Below are positions 37,584 to 46,789 of a stretch of DNA of 64,000 nucleotides, in pieces. The notes beneath the pieces are model-generated. The model had not been told where the DNA came from. It saw only the letters and a program-made list of their open reading frames with translations, and searched no databases. Both the position numbers and the translations under genes were made by a program. The stretch spans positions 4,712,001 to 4,776,000 of the forward strand of contig NZ_JBNTQY010000001.1 in NCBI RefSeq assembly GCF_051209875.1, written 5' to 3'. Position 1 is the first letter of the stretch, and every line of letters starts with the position of its first letter. The DNA comes from Emticicia sp051209875. Lineage in GTDB: Bacteria > Bacteroidota > Bacteroidia > Cytophagales > Spirosomataceae.

Positions 37584-38450
37584 TTATTGCACTGGTTTTG
37601 TTTCATGCCACCACTCATCCATTTCCCAATAATTATCCCAGCCAAGATGGCGGTATTTTGGGTTTATTTCTACATCACGTTCGCCAATACTAAAATCTTT
37701 AATGATTTCATTAACAAAACTAAAGAGGTCTTTTGCCCAAATCACTGATTTAATTGCTTTGGTAGAATAACTTTGCCATTCACCAATAAATCTAAATCCA
37801 CTTGCTTTGCTTTTGGTTTGAGGCGAAAAAAACCAAAGTTCTGTTGAATTATCATTTCTTACTAAAAAATCCATTGTAATTTTTCCTGAGAAAATACCTG
37901 AGCCTTTCAACGTAGAATCTTCTTTAAGGATAAACTTTCCAACAGTAGAATAAACAACTTTATGTTTGATTGACTCTTGACCGAAGTAAGCCGTATCAAT
38001 ATTTGGATCTTCAAAAGCTGTCAAAGAATCAATGATAATTATGCCATCAAAGGGTATAATATTCTTTTTGAAACGACTTTTTCCTCTAATGTGATACGTA
38101 TTTGGATTCTTTAAGTCTTTGCTTACTTCTGAAAAGAACATTTCTATGCGATAATTATCTTTGCCATACAAGCCATCAAATCTATTACTATAACCATCTT
38201 CAGGGTTTTTCGTAGCAAAAAGGGTCGATAAATCTAAAGTCGATAATGAATCATTGACTTGCTTATTAGTCAATGATGTCAATTTCAAAGGTTTTTCAAC
38301 AATATTCTCTGTACGAAGGCTATCAATGGCTTCTTTGTGCGTTGTCAATTTAGCAGCAACTTTTGTTTTATCTTGTGTATTTCTCGAACATGAATAATAG
38401 GTGATAGATAAAGTCAAAAGAATACCAACAGCAAGAAGAGTATTTTTCAT
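37584..38450 (-). CDS. Lipoprotein of unknown function
   Basis: Protein of 288 residues. The signal peptide ends in a lipobox (ITYYSC, Cys about 21). The mature part has no motif I recognise; it contains NRFDGLYGKDNYRIEMFFSEVSKDLKNPNTYHIRGKSRFKKNIIPFDG and a C-terminal YRHLGWDNYWEMDEWWHETKP, rich in Trp. It starts 2 bp after the DUF2306 gene, so the two are translated together. It lies between trpB and trpA. Confidence 0.8.
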   Translation of the reverse strand: MKNTLLAVGILLTLSITYYSCSRNTQDKTKVAAKLTTHKEAIDSLRTENIVEKPLKLTSLTNKQVNDSLSTLDLSTLFATKNPEDGYSNRFDGLYGKDNYRIEMFFSEVSKDLKNPNTYHIRGKSRFKKNIIPFDGIIIIDSLTAFEDPNIDTAYFGQESIKHKVVYSTVGKFILKEDSTLKGSGIFSGKITMDFLVRNDNSTELWFFSPQTKSKASGFRFIGEWQSYSTKAIKSVIWAKDLFSFVNEIIKDFSIGERDVEINPKYRHLGWDNYWEMDEWWHETKPVQ

Positions 38451-38452
38451 AA

Positions 38453-39109
38453 TTATTTATGGTATTTAAGTAAGTATTTTGCTAAACCAACTTTAATAAG
38501 TACTTCGACAATTAATAAATTTCCAACCCATGAAAGCCAAGTAACTGTTAGATATGTTTCAATTGGTTTGGTACCAAAATGATAAATCATTACGTAGCTT
38601 CCTACTCTTAAACTCATTGCTGCCAGTGTAACTGCATAACTTCTAAGCATTGCTTGGGTATGCAAAAGCCAATTTTTACGGCGTATTTCTTGCCAAGCAA
38701 AAAAAGTAATAAACCACCAAACAATACATTGACACGAGAAACCAACTTTGGTTGATAAGCCCCCATTCGCATAAAAAGCCAAGCCAAGTCCAGAAGGTGC
38801 TGCTAAAAATAAGACTAAAATAACATACACTTTGCCAGAAATTCGGTGAATGATAGGGTAATTTTTCAAAATATAAGGAATAAATTGAAGAATACCTGCT
38901 ACCATCACAAACCAACTACTAATAATATGTATATAAAACGACCATTGAAAAACACTTTTTTGTAATACTTGGTCGGTTTTTGTACTTAGAAAATTGATGG
39001 CAGGCTCAAAACTCAAATAAGGTATTACTTTCGTAAACATCAATACAGTAAAAGCTCCGATTGATAATAGGATTGTAATGAGTAATATTTGTTTGAGGTT
39101 TGTTGCCAT
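38453..39109 (-). CDS. DUF2306 membrane protein
   Basis: Membrane protein of 218 residues with about six helices, starting IILLTILLSIGAFTVLMF-like and including WSFYIHIISSWFVMVAGILQFIPYIL, HRISGKVYVILVLFLAAPSG and HTQAMLRSYAVTLAAMSLRVG. The histidines in YIHII, HRISGK and HTQAM are conserved in DUF2306 and suggest a heme- or quinone-related membrane role, which is inference. It is upstream of the lipoprotein gene by 2 bp. Confidence 0.85.
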   Translation of the reverse strand: MATNLKQILLITILLSIGAFTVLMFTKVIPYLSFEPAINFLSTKTDQVLQKSVFQWSFYIHIISSWFVMVAGILQFIPYILKNYPIIHRISGKVYVILVLFLAAPSGLGLAFYANGGLSTKVGFSCQCIVWWFITFFAWQEIRRKNWLLHTQAMLRSYAVTLAAMSLRVGSYVMIYHFGTKPIETYLTVTWLSWVGNLLIVEVLIKVGLAKYLLKYHK

Positions 39110-39117
39110 TGATTACG

Positions 39118-39149
39118 GCGAATCTGGATGCGGTCGCCGCCCGATTCGC
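39118..39149. repeat. GC-rich hairpin between the Dabb and DUF2306 genes
   Basis: GCGAATC (39118-39124) pairs with GATTCGC (39143-39149) around an inner GCGG/CCGC stem. It is strikingly GC-rich for this AT-rich region. It may be a transcript-processing or terminator structure, or a small repeat. Confidence 0.45.
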
Positions 39150-39155
39150 TCCACA

Positions 39156-39536
39156 TTATTTTGTTGCCCAATAATCAAGTACCAAAACTTTATCAAGGTG
39201 TGGCCCTAAAACTTCTACGAAGGCTTTGTGAGCTGGGTGTGGCAAATAAACTGCTCTATCTTCTTCAGATTTGAATGTCACAAAAAAGAGGTGAGTAAAA
39301 CCTTGATTCAAGTTTTCAGGGCTATTATTTGTTCCCCATTCAAACCCTGATATTTCTTTGATTTTACTTGGCAATGCTCTGAAAGCATCTTCTACTTTTT
39401 TGATATCAGCGGGGCTGCTTGAATCTTTAAACTTGAATAATACTGCGTGGCGTAGCTCTTTGCTCGCAGGCTTTGTTTGGGCATTTGACATAAATGAAAC
39501 AGATAGTAAAGCAATTGCTAAAAAGAGGGTTTTCAT
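39156..39536 (-). CDS. Secreted Dabb (stress-responsive alpha/beta barrel) protein
   Basis: Protein of 126 residues. A signal peptide (1-19, ending SNAQ) is followed by a ferredoxin-like Dabb domain: LRHAVLFKFKDSSSPADIKKVEDAFRALPSKIKEISGFEWGTNNSPENLNQGFTHLFFVTFKSEEDRAVYLPHPAHKAFV. The H..LFKFK start and YLPHPAHK end are the hallmarks of the domain. Function in the periplasm is unknown. It lies 51 bp after trpB in the same orientation. Confidence 0.88.
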   Translation of the reverse strand: MKTLFLAIALLSVSFMSNAQTKPASKELRHAVLFKFKDSSSPADIKKVEDAFRALPSKIKEISGFEWGTNNSPENLNQGFTHLFFVTFKSEEDRAVYLPHPAHKAFVEVLGPHLDKVLVLDYWATK

Positions 39537-39587
39537 TTTTTATTTTTGTTTTAATATTGGTTGAATAGTATTCTTGACTGTTTATAC

Positions 39588-40796
39588 TTATAAATACTTC
39601 ATATAAGTATCCAAATCCTTATCTCCACGACCTGAAAGATTAATCACAACAGTCTCATTATCAGTCGCTCCCAAATAGGGCAGTACTGCCAAAGCATGAG
39701 CCGACTCGATTGCGGGAATAATTCCTTCGAGTTTTGAAAGCTCAAACCCTGCTTTGATTGACTCATCATCAGTAATAGCAAAAAACTTTGCTCTACCCGA
39801 ATCCCACAAGTGGGCATGAAGTGGGCCAATTCCAGGATAATCAAGTCCAGCCGAAATTGAATGTGGTTCTACTACTTGTCCATCTTCAGTTTGCATCAAA
39901 ATACTTTTGCTTCCATGTAATACACCCATTTTTCCTAAGAAAGTAGTGGCAGCCGACATACCTGAGTTGATACCATGTCCACCAGCTTCGGCAGCAATGA
40001 GTTTAACGCTTGGTTCGTCAAGATAATGATAAAAAGCACCTGCAGCATTTGAACCTCCACCAACGCAAGCAATAACATAATCTGGATTTTCAGAACCTGT
40101 TTTTTCGAGTAACTGCCAACGTATTTCTTCTGAAATAATAGCCTGAAAACGAGCAACCATGTCAGGATATGGATGTGGACCCACAACCGAACCTATAATG
40201 TAATGTGTATCTACAGGATTATTTATCCAATGACGCATGGCCTCATTGGTGGCATCTTTAAGTGTTTTTGAACCACTCATGGCTGGGCGAACTTCAGCTC
40301 CTAACATTTTCATACGTGCTACATTGGGTGCTTGGCGTTTGATGTCAATTTCACCCATATAAACGATACATTCCAGACCCATCAAAGCACACACAGTAGC
40401 TGTTGCCACACCATGTTGCCCTGCTCCTGTTTCTGCTACAATTTTTTTCTTACCTAATTTTTGGGCTAATAAAATTTGTCCAATGGTATTATTTACTTTA
40501 TGAGCTCCAGTATGGCACAAATCTTCACGTTTTAGGTAAACATTGGTCTTGTACTTTTCCGATAAGCGATTCGCATAAAATAGCGGTGTTGGACGACCAA
40601 CGTAATCTTTTAGCAAAGCATGGTATTCTGCTTGAAAAGCTGGCTGATAGATAATTTCCAAGTAATTTTGTTGTAATTCTTCAATATTGGGAAATAACAT
40701 TTCAGGAATATATGCTCCACCAAATTTACCGTAGTAGCCTTTTGAATTAACTGCAAAGCGGTTTGCCGCCTGTTGTGATTTCTCTATGGTTATCAT
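39588..40796 (-). CDS. trpB: Tryptophan synthase beta subunit
   Basis: PLP enzyme of 402 residues that joins indole and serine to make tryptophan. It has the PLP-lysine motif KREDLCHTGAHKVNNTIGQ, then AETGAGQHGVATATVCALMG, the phosphate-binding loop CVGGGSNAAG, and SGRGDKD near the end. Length and motifs are complete, so it is a true TrpB1 with TrpA-partner features. It is the second gene after trpF, 138 bp downstream of it, which is a long gap for an operon. Confidence 0.97.
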   Translation of the reverse strand: MITIEKSQQAANRFAVNSKGYYGKFGGAYIPEMLFPNIEELQQNYLEIIYQPAFQAEYHALLKDYVGRPTPLFYANRLSEKYKTNVYLKREDLCHTGAHKVNNTIGQILLAQKLGKKKIVAETGAGQHGVATATVCALMGLECIVYMGEIDIKRQAPNVARMKMLGAEVRPAMSGSKTLKDATNEAMRHWINNPVDTHYIIGSVVGPHPYPDMVARFQAIISEEIRWQLLEKTGSENPDYVIACVGGGSNAAGAFYHYLDEPSVKLIAAEAGGHGINSGMSAATTFLGKMGVLHGSKSILMQTEDGQVVEPHSISAGLDYPGIGPLHAHLWDSGRAKFFAITDDESIKAGFELSKLEGIIPAIESAHALAVLPYLGATDNETVVINLSGRGDKDLDTYMKYL

Positions 40797-40934
40797 ATTT
40801 TAAACTACTAAGGTTTACTAAATTTCAAAAACTATTGATTGATTACTTAAATTATAACTTTTGTCCAAAATACTAACTTATCATGGTAAAATAAAACGCC
40901 AAACTTTCAATGTATTTTCAACAAAATCCATTCT

Positions 40935-41567
40935 TTAAACCTCAATTGGTCGAATTTTCTCTAATAATTCGGCGATTTTTTCAATATCTTTTATCGCAGG
41001 CGAAATTTCAAACTTGCTATTGACATCCATTGCATAAGGCTTTGGTACAATGCTTTCCAAATCATCTACATTCTCAAGACTAATTCCACCTGCCAAAAAG
41101 TAAGGTTTTTCGTTGTCATATTTTTTTAATATACTCCAATCGAAAGTAATGCCATTTCCACCATAACCATCTCCTTTTGCATCAAATAAAAAGAAGTCAA
41201 CGTGTGGCTTATAGTTATTTAACTGACTGAATATAAATGAGTTATCTATTCTAAAAGCCTTGATAATATTTACTCCTTTAAATTTGAGGTTTCTACAAAA
41301 ATCTGGCATTTCATTGCCGTGTAATTGCACATAATGTAATCCATATTTCCTAACATTTTGCACGATAAAGTCGATCGTTGCATTGACAAAAACGCCTACT
41401 TTTTTTATGTCTCGTGGCAAGGAATTGATAAATTCAGCATCAAAGGCTTCTGTACCCACAAAACGGGGCGATTTATCATAAAAAATAAAACCTATAAAAT
41501 CTGGTTTCAACTCACTAAGTGCTTTGATGTTTTCCACATCACGCATTCCACATACTTTTAGTTTCAT
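40935..41567 (-). CDS. trpF: Phosphoribosylanthranilate isomerase
   Basis: Enzyme of 210 residues, usual length. It converts phosphoribosylanthranilate to CdRP. Motifs are the start MKLKVCGMRDVENI (catalytic Cys in KVCGM), FIGFIFYDKSPRFV, YVQLHGNE, DAKGDGYGGNGITFDW (catalytic Asp) and FLAGGISLENV. It is the first gene of the second trp segment and has its own promoter (41657-41688), opposite to the LRR lipoprotein gene. Confidence 0.95.
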   Translation of the reverse strand: MKLKVCGMRDVENIKALSELKPDFIGFIFYDKSPRFVGTEAFDAEFINSLPRDIKKVGVFVNATIDFIVQNVRKYGLHYVQLHGNEMPDFCRNLKFKGVNIIKAFRIDNSFIFSQLNNYKPHVDFFLFDAKGDGYGGNGITFDWSILKKYDNEKPYFLAGGISLENVDDLESIVPKPYAMDVNSKFEISPAIKDIEKIAELLEKIRPIEV

Positions 41568-41656
41568 ACAAAAACGCCTGCCCCCACAGGAGAGTTTATT
41601 TTGATTTCATACTTGGGGTAATAGTACGATTTTTAGCAAAACGCATAAAAAACCAC

Positions 41657-41688
41657 CAAAATTAACACTTTTTCTTATATTTTAGCAA
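41657..41688 (-). promoter_or_regulatory. Promoter of the trpF-B-A segment
   Basis: On the minus strand TTG (41686-41688), a 21-nt spacer and TAATTTTG (41657-41664) match the consensus. The leader to trpF is about 80 nt. The rest of the 342-bp intergenic region up to 41910 shows no other gene; a promoter for the LRR gene was not clearly identified. Confidence 0.65.
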
Positions 41689-41909
41689 TATTTTTATCTT
41701 ATAAAAATTGGCAACAAGGATGAAACTAAAACAATTTACTTAACAATGTGCCGATATAAAAAATCTTAGTTTTTCTTTTAATTCAAACAAAAAAACAATT
41801 TATAATCTTAAAAAAATGCCCTTTCTAAAATTTTACCACCATGCACATTTTGTTACAGTGCTTTTTTTGCAACTTTACAGTCTCATATTAAACATAAAAT
41901 CAAATTTTT

Positions 41910-42710
41910 ATGAAATTACTGCTTACCGCTCTTTGTTTATGTACATTTTTATACACATTTGAGTCTTGTAAAAAAAGTGATAATACTGACCTTAACCCTT
42001 CATTATCATTTGTAACGATAGCTGATGCCAATTTTGAACAAACCCTCATTGACCAAAAAATTGATACAGATGGCAAACTTGATGGACAAATAAAATCTCA
42101 AGATGCTTTGAACGCAACAAAATTAGATCTTAATGGTAGTAATAAACCAACTACTAAAGCAATAAAAGATTTGACAGGAATAGAAAACTTCAAAAATTTA
42201 CGGACTTTAGATTGCTCTAATAATGCTTTAAGCAGTTTGGATGTCAGTAAAAATCTCTCTTTAGTTGACTTACGTTGTTCTAATAATAATCTAAGTAATC
42301 TAAATGTCAGTAAAAATCTTGCTTTATCGATTTTTCATTGCGTTGGCAATAACCTAAGCGAATTAGATCTTAGCAAAAATATTGCTTTAACAGTCTTGGT
42401 TTGCTCTAAAAACCATCTTAGTACCTTAGATATTAGTAAAAATACGGCCTTAAATATCTTGCTTTGTGATTCTAACAAATTAAGTACCTTAAATGTCAGC
42501 TATAATTTGGCTTTATCCGATTTATATTGTGATTTCAATAATCTAAGCACATTAGATATTCAATATAACATAAAGCTATATTATTTTAGTTGTACCAATA
42601 ATCCACTCCTTCAAACTATTTGTGTTTCCAATTTAGCGATTGCTCAGCTTGCTCAATCATATAATAATTGGAAAAAAGACAATCTGGCAACCTATATCAC
42701 TTGTAATTAG
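41910..42710 (+). CDS. Leucine-rich-repeat lipoprotein
   Basis: Protein of 266 residues. The signal peptide ends in a lipobox-like FESC (Cys about 20). A DxNFEQTLIDQKIDTDGKLDGQI segment is followed by seven or so repeats of about 21 residues with the pattern L(D/N)VSKNLAL..L.C..N.LS.L (from about 85 to 235). Such bacterial LRRs are usually extracellular binding proteins. It is the only plus-strand gene inside the trp locus, inserted between trpC and trpF; its stop is 8 bp from the convergent trpC stop. Confidence 0.88.
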   Translation: MKLLLTALCLCTFLYTFESCKKSDNTDLNPSLSFVTIADANFEQTLIDQKIDTDGKLDGQIKSQDALNATKLDLNGSNKPTTKAIKDLTGIENFKNLRTLDCSNNALSSLDVSKNLSLVDLRCSNNNLSNLNVSKNLALSIFHCVGNNLSELDLSKNIALTVLVCSKNHLSTLDISKNTALNILLCDSNKLSTLNVSYNLALSDLYCDFNNLSTLDIQYNIKLYYFSCTNNPLLQTICVSNLAIAQLAQSYNNWKKDNLATYITCN

Positions 42711-42718
42711 GATATTGT

Positions 42719-43513
42719 TTATGCAACAAGGGAATCTATAAGACTTTTCAATGCTCCAGCGGGATTATCAGTTTTCATAAAAGTTTCACCAATCAAAAAA
42801 CCTTTATACCCAACTGCTTGTAATTGTTTGATCGTTTCGGGTTGTGAAATACAACTTTCTGAGATTTTTACAAGATTGGCTGGAATCTTTTCTGCCAATG
42901 CTAAAGATGCATTGACATTATTTTCTGCAAAGTTTTTTAAGTTGCGATTATTCACACCTATCACATCTACATTTGCTAAAGGGCTTCGTTCCAACTCTTC
43001 TTCATCATGGATTTCTAATAAAACCTCTAAACCTAATTCATGGGCTTTTTTACTCAAATCTGATATTTGATTTGGTGTTAGACAAGCGGCTATCAACAAA
43101 ATTACATCGGCTCCCCATGCTTTGGCTTCATAAATTTGGTATTCGTCAATCATAAAGTCTTTTCGCAAAATAGGTATTGCGGGGTTTGCCGCACGGGCTT
43201 TCAGTAAATCTTCTTTTGTTCCACCAAAAAAATCAAAATCTGTCAAAACAGAAAGGCATGCTGCTCCTGCTTGGGCATACCCTTGCGTAATTTCCTCAAC
43301 TGAAAGCAAGTCATTAATCACTCCTTTTGAAGGTGATTTTCGCTTATGTTCGGCAATTATCCCAGTTGAGTTTTCGGACAAAAGATTGGCAACCAACGAA
43401 TTGGTTTTCCTTGAAAAGGAATTACTTTTTTCTAAATCTTGTATAGAAACTTCAGCTTTTGCTGTTGCAACTTCAATGGCTTTATGGGCTGTTATTTTAT
43501 CTAAAATGGTCAT
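42719..43513 (-). CDS. trpC: Indole-3-glycerol phosphate synthase
   Basis: Enzyme of 264 residues that cyclises CdRP to indole-3-glycerol phosphate. It has the N-terminal ILDKITAHK, IIAEHKRKSPSKG (catalytic Lys), LSVLTDFDFFGG, IPILRKDFMIDEYQI, VLLEIHDEEEL, IGVNNRNL and the end KISESCI and GFLIGETFMK. The ATG at 43513 is preferred over a TTG at 43519. It follows trpD after 108 bp containing a repetitive ATGAATGA-rich spacer. It ends the attenuator-controlled segment. Confidence 0.96.
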   Translation of the reverse strand: MTILDKITAHKAIEVATAKAEVSIQDLEKSNSFSRKTNSLVANLLSENSTGIIAEHKRKSPSKGVINDLLSVEEITQGYAQAGAACLSVLTDFDFFGGTKEDLLKARAANPAIPILRKDFMIDEYQIYEAKAWGADVILLIAACLTPNQISDLSKKAHELGLEVLLEIHDEEELERSPLANVDVIGVNNRNLKNFAENNVNASLALAEKIPANLVKISESCISQPETIKQLQAVGYKGFLIGETFMKTDNPAGALKSLIDSLVA

Positions 43514-43621
43514 GAACAATGAGATGAGTGAATTAATGAATGAATGTATGAATGAGTGAATGTTTAGGAATATGCAAAACTTATTCTAACATTCGTTCAC
43601 TCTATCATTCTATCATTAGAT
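43514..43621. repeat. ATGAATGA-rich spacer with imperfect dyad between trpD and trpC
   Basis: The left half (43531-43566) consists of degenerate ATGAATGAGTGA units. The right half (43585-43615) is its imperfect inverted counterpart (ATTCGTTCACTC, ATCATTCTATCATT). In RNA this could form a weak hairpin. No coding potential seen. Confidence 0.45.
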
Positions 43622-44611
43622 TTATTCTATTAATTTTTTCATACAATTTAAGGCTTTTCCGCTCAATAATGAATCTTTGGCTTGAGCAATGCCCTCTTCT
43701 AAACTGATGTCTTTTGCTATGCTTAAAGCCAAACCTGCATTTGCCAATACTACATTGGTTTGTGCTTCAGTGGCTTCATTTTTTAATATATTCAATAAAA
43801 TTGCTGCCGACTCTTCGATTGTACCCCCACCATAAATATCTGATTGCTGCTGGAGTGTAAAACCAAAACTTTTAGACGAAACAATATTTTTATCTTTATT
43901 AATATGCGTAGAAATTTGAAAATCATCGGTAAGAGAAATTTCATCATAACCTGCTAAATCATAGATTATTCCAAATTTTGCAGATGTTCTACCAAAAAGT
44001 TCAGCGTACAAATCAAAAACAGCAAGATTATAAACACCTGAAAATTGTTTCTGAACTTTCGCAGGATTGAGCAATGGGCCCAAAATATTAAAGAATGTTT
44101 TCATTCCTAATTCCTTGCGAATCGGAGCGACATATTTCATGGCTGGGTGAAAGAGAGGTGCGTGCATATAGCAAATACCCGCTGTTTCAAGTTTTTGTTT
44201 CAAATAACTTTCATCATTGGTAAATTTCACACCCAAGTACTCCAAAACCGTACTCGAACCAACGGCAGACGAAACACCATGATTGCCATGCTTGGCTACA
44301 TTTTGCCTAGCCCCTGCCAATACAAAAGCCGAAGTAGTCGAAATATTAAAAGTGTCTTTTCCATCTCCACCTGTACCAACAATATCCATCGCATCAAATG
44401 CAGATAAATCTATTTGAACTGCTAAGTCAAGCATGGCTTCACGAAAACCTTCGAGTTCGTCAACGGTAATTCCTTTTTGTTGAATCCCCATCAAAAAAGC
44501 GGCAATTTGGGAATTATTGGCTTCGCCACTTCCGATTTTTAAGAGTGCTTCTTGAGCTTGTTGTTTCGTTAGTGATTGTTTTTCTACAAGTAAATTTAAA
44601 TATTGCTTCAT
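43622..44611 (-). CDS. trpD: Anthranilate phosphoribosyltransferase
   Basis: Enzyme of 329 residues that transfers phosphoribose from PRPP to anthranilate. Landmarks are DIVGTGGDGKDTFNISTTSAFVLAGA (PRPP-binding GTGGD), KHGNHGVSSAVGSSTVLEYLG and FFNILGPLLNPA. The sequence is complete and of normal length. It lies 93 bp after trpG and 108 bp before trpC. It is not fused to trpG, unlike in enterobacteria. Confidence 0.96.
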   Translation of the reverse strand: MKQYLNLLVEKQSLTKQQAQEALLKIGSGEANNSQIAAFLMGIQQKGITVDELEGFREAMLDLAVQIDLSAFDAMDIVGTGGDGKDTFNISTTSAFVLAGARQNVAKHGNHGVSSAVGSSTVLEYLGVKFTNDESYLKQKLETAGICYMHAPLFHPAMKYVAPIRKELGMKTFFNILGPLLNPAKVQKQFSGVYNLAVFDLYAELFGRTSAKFGIIYDLAGYDEISLTDDFQISTHINKDKNIVSSKSFGFTLQQQSDIYGGGTIEESAAILLNILKNEATEAQTNVVLANAGLALSIAKDISLEEGIAQAKDSLLSGKALNCMKKLIE

Positions 44612-44704
44612 CTGGTTTAAATATTAATTTTGATTAAAACCAAGAACGGATTTTATCTTATGCAACCGTCAGTCAGTTAAAACAGTCGGCAATGAATCTA
44701 TTTT

Positions 44705-45271
44705 TTAACTTTTCATCCAATTCTCAACCATTTTCACACCATGTTGTGTCAAATAAGCTTCTGGGTGAAACTGTACGCCCCTCACATCATACTTTTGGTG
44801 AGCTTCGGCCATTACATACCCTTTTTCGTCAATAGCAGTGATTTTCAAATCAGCAGGCATCGTTTCTGGAACAACTGTCCATGAATGATAGCGACACACT
44901 TCTATTGCCGCTGGAATTCCTTGAAACAAAACTTCATTGGGATCAGTAATTAAACATTGCGTTGTAACACCGTGTAACACATCCCCCATATTATGTAATT
45001 TTGCCCCAAAAGCTTCTCCAATTGCTTGATGACCTAAACAAACACCAAAAATAGACTTGGTAGTAGCATATTCTTTGAGTAAATCAAGCATAATCCCTGC
45101 TTCTTCTGGAATGCCAGGGCCTGGAGAAAGCAAGATTTTATCATACTTTTTAACCGCCTCTAATGCAATTTTGTCATTTCTAAAAACGTCCACATCTCCG
45201 CCTAATTCTTTCAAAATATAGACTAAATTATAGACAAATGAATCGTAATTATCGAGAACTAATATTTTCAT
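44705..45271 (-). CDS. trpG: Anthranilate synthase component II (glutamine amidotransferase)
   Basis: Protein of 188 residues that releases ammonia from glutamine for TrpE. It starts MKILVLDNYDSFVYNLV and has the oxyanion loop LLSPGPGIP, the catalytic Cys in FGVCLGHQAIGE, and the His-Glu pair in GVQFHPEAYLT. The start at 45271 is chosen because it matches the family N-terminus; a longer reading to 45316 overlaps trpE. The gap to trpE is 22 bp. Confidence 0.96.
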   Translation of the reverse strand: MKILVLDNYDSFVYNLVYILKELGGDVDVFRNDKIALEAVKKYDKILLSPGPGIPEEAGIMLDLLKEYATTKSIFGVCLGHQAIGEAFGAKLHNMGDVLHGVTTQCLITDPNEVLFQGIPAAIEVCRYHSWTVVPETMPADLKITAIDEKGYVMAEAHQKYDVRGVQFHPEAYLTQHGVKMVENWMKS

Positions 45272-45293
45272 GTTATTTATTTTTTTATTTACT

Positions 45294-46718
45294 TCAAATC
45301 TCAGCTGCCATTTCAATTGCTTTTCGCAAGGCTGCCAGTTTTAAATGAATTTCTTTCATTTCTGATTCAACATCAGACTTGGCAACTACTCCCATACCCG
45401 CTTGATAAAAAAGTGTATTATTTTTACTTAAAAAAGTGCGAATCGCAATCGCATGGTTAAAGTTTCCTTTAAAATCCATAAAGCCGATAGCACCACCATA
45501 AATACTACGATTGGTTGGTTCATATTTATTGATAATTGTCATGGCATTATGCTTTGGAGCTCCAGAAAGCGTACCAGCAGGGAAAGTATCAGCGACTAAT
45601 TGCAAAGGATTGGTACCTTCGTGCATTTTTCCAGTCACTTTCGATACTAAATGAATCACATGACTATAAAATTGAACTTCTTTGAATGTTTCAACCTTTA
45701 CATTTTCGGCACTTCGAGAAAGGTCATTTCTTGCTAAATCAACCAACATGACATGTTCGGCAGATTCTTTTGGGTCGGCAAGTAGTTGGCGAGCAAGTTC
45801 TGTATCATGTTCATCATCACCTGTTCGTCTGATTGTTCCAGCAATTGGATGAATTTCGGCCTGACCATCTTTGATGAGAATTTGTTTTTCGGGCGAAGAG
45901 CCAAAAATATGGTAATCTCCCCCATCAAAATAAAACAAATAAGGTGAAGGATTGATTGAACGTAAAGCTCGGTAAACATTAAAATCATCACCTTCAAATT
46001 TCTTTGAAAACCTACGAGAAGGTACAATCTGAAATACATCGCCACGCAAACAATGACCAATACACTTATTGATAATCACTCGCATATCATCATCTGCAAT
46101 ATTTGTAAGCTCCTGACTATCAGATTTAAACTTGGTATTGGTCATTTTTGGATTCCTTACAAAAAACTCTAAAGTTTCCAATCCTTCAGGTAAAAACTTA
46201 GGTTCTTGCCCTTCGGGTGTATAAGTATGTTCAAAAATAAAAAGCTCATTTTTGAAATGATTAATAGCAATCACATAGCGATAAACGCGATATAAAATCT
46301 GTGGAATGGTTGTTTCAGGGCTTTTTTCTTGAATCTCAATATCTTCAAAATATTCAACCGAATCATAGGTGATATGTCCAAAAAGTCCATTGGTGATAAA
46401 AGGAAATTCACTTTTAGGGTTTTCAAAACGTTCAGCAAATTCTTGTAACACTCTCACACCCTCTTTTCTACTTTTCAAAGGGAATGTTTCACTCGTTCCA
46501 TCTGGGAATTTTTGTGTAACGATATCATTGTCTAACGAAAAACTTGCTACTTCATCACAAGCAATATAACTAAAACTATTGTGCATTGCTTGATAATCAG
46601 CACTTTCAAGAATAACAGAATTAGGATATTGTCCACGCAAACGCATATAAATACCTACGGGGGTAAGGGTATCGGCAAGAAGGCGTTTGTGGCGAGTTGA
46701 GATTTTATATTTTTGCAT
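45294..46718 (-). CDS. trpE: Anthranilate synthase component I
   Basis: Chorismate-using enzyme of 474 residues. Near the N-terminus LADTLTPVGIYMRLRGQYPNSVILES contains the feedback-inhibition region (the residues after VILES match the usual Trp-binding LLES segment). The catalytic part has GDVFQIVPSRRFSKKF, SINPSPYLFYFDGGDYHIFGSSPE, IHPIAGTIRRTGDDEHD, LVDLARNDLSR, HLVSKVTGKM and FPAGTLSGAPKHNAM, then YQAGMGVVAKSDVESEM. It is the first gene after the attenuator, whose terminator ends 32 bp upstream. Confidence 0.97.
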   Translation of the reverse strand: MQKYKISTRHKRLLADTLTPVGIYMRLRGQYPNSVILESADYQAMHNSFSYIACDEVASFSLDNDIVTQKFPDGTSETFPLKSRKEGVRVLQEFAERFENPKSEFPFITNGLFGHITYDSVEYFEDIEIQEKSPETTIPQILYRVYRYVIAINHFKNELFIFEHTYTPEGQEPKFLPEGLETLEFFVRNPKMTNTKFKSDSQELTNIADDDMRVIINKCIGHCLRGDVFQIVPSRRFSKKFEGDDFNVYRALRSINPSPYLFYFDGGDYHIFGSSPEKQILIKDGQAEIHPIAGTIRRTGDDEHDTELARQLLADPKESAEHVMLVDLARNDLSRSAENVKVETFKEVQFYSHVIHLVSKVTGKMHEGTNPLQLVADTFPAGTLSGAPKHNAMTIINKYEPTNRSIYGGAIGFMDFKGNFNHAIAIRTFLSKNNTLFYQAGMGVVAKSDVESEMKEIHLKLAALRKAIEMAAEI

Positions 46719-46750
46719 TTCAGAATATAAATTATAAGGATTGAGACAAA

Positions 46751-46789
46751 ATAAAAAGCGACTTACTGGTATGAACAGTAAGTCGCTTT
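46751..46789 (-). terminator. Intrinsic terminator of the trp attenuator
   Basis: A perfect 14-bp stem AAAGCGACTTACTG / CAGTAAGTCGCTTT (46755-46768 and 46776-46789) with a 7-nt loop, followed in the RNA by a T-rich run. It lies between the leader peptide and trpE. Its 5' arm and loop overlap the antiterminator pairing. Confidence 0.88.

Noticed and set aside
41910..42710. Periodic 63-base pattern considered as a CRISPR-like repeat array
   Set aside because: The pattern is a leucine-rich repeat coding region with degenerate units and an open frame; no identical repeats with unique spacers.
44705..45316. Longer TrpG starting at 45316 overlapping trpE
   Set aside because: The family N-terminus MKILVLDNYDSF begins at 45271; the extra residues are not TrpG-like.
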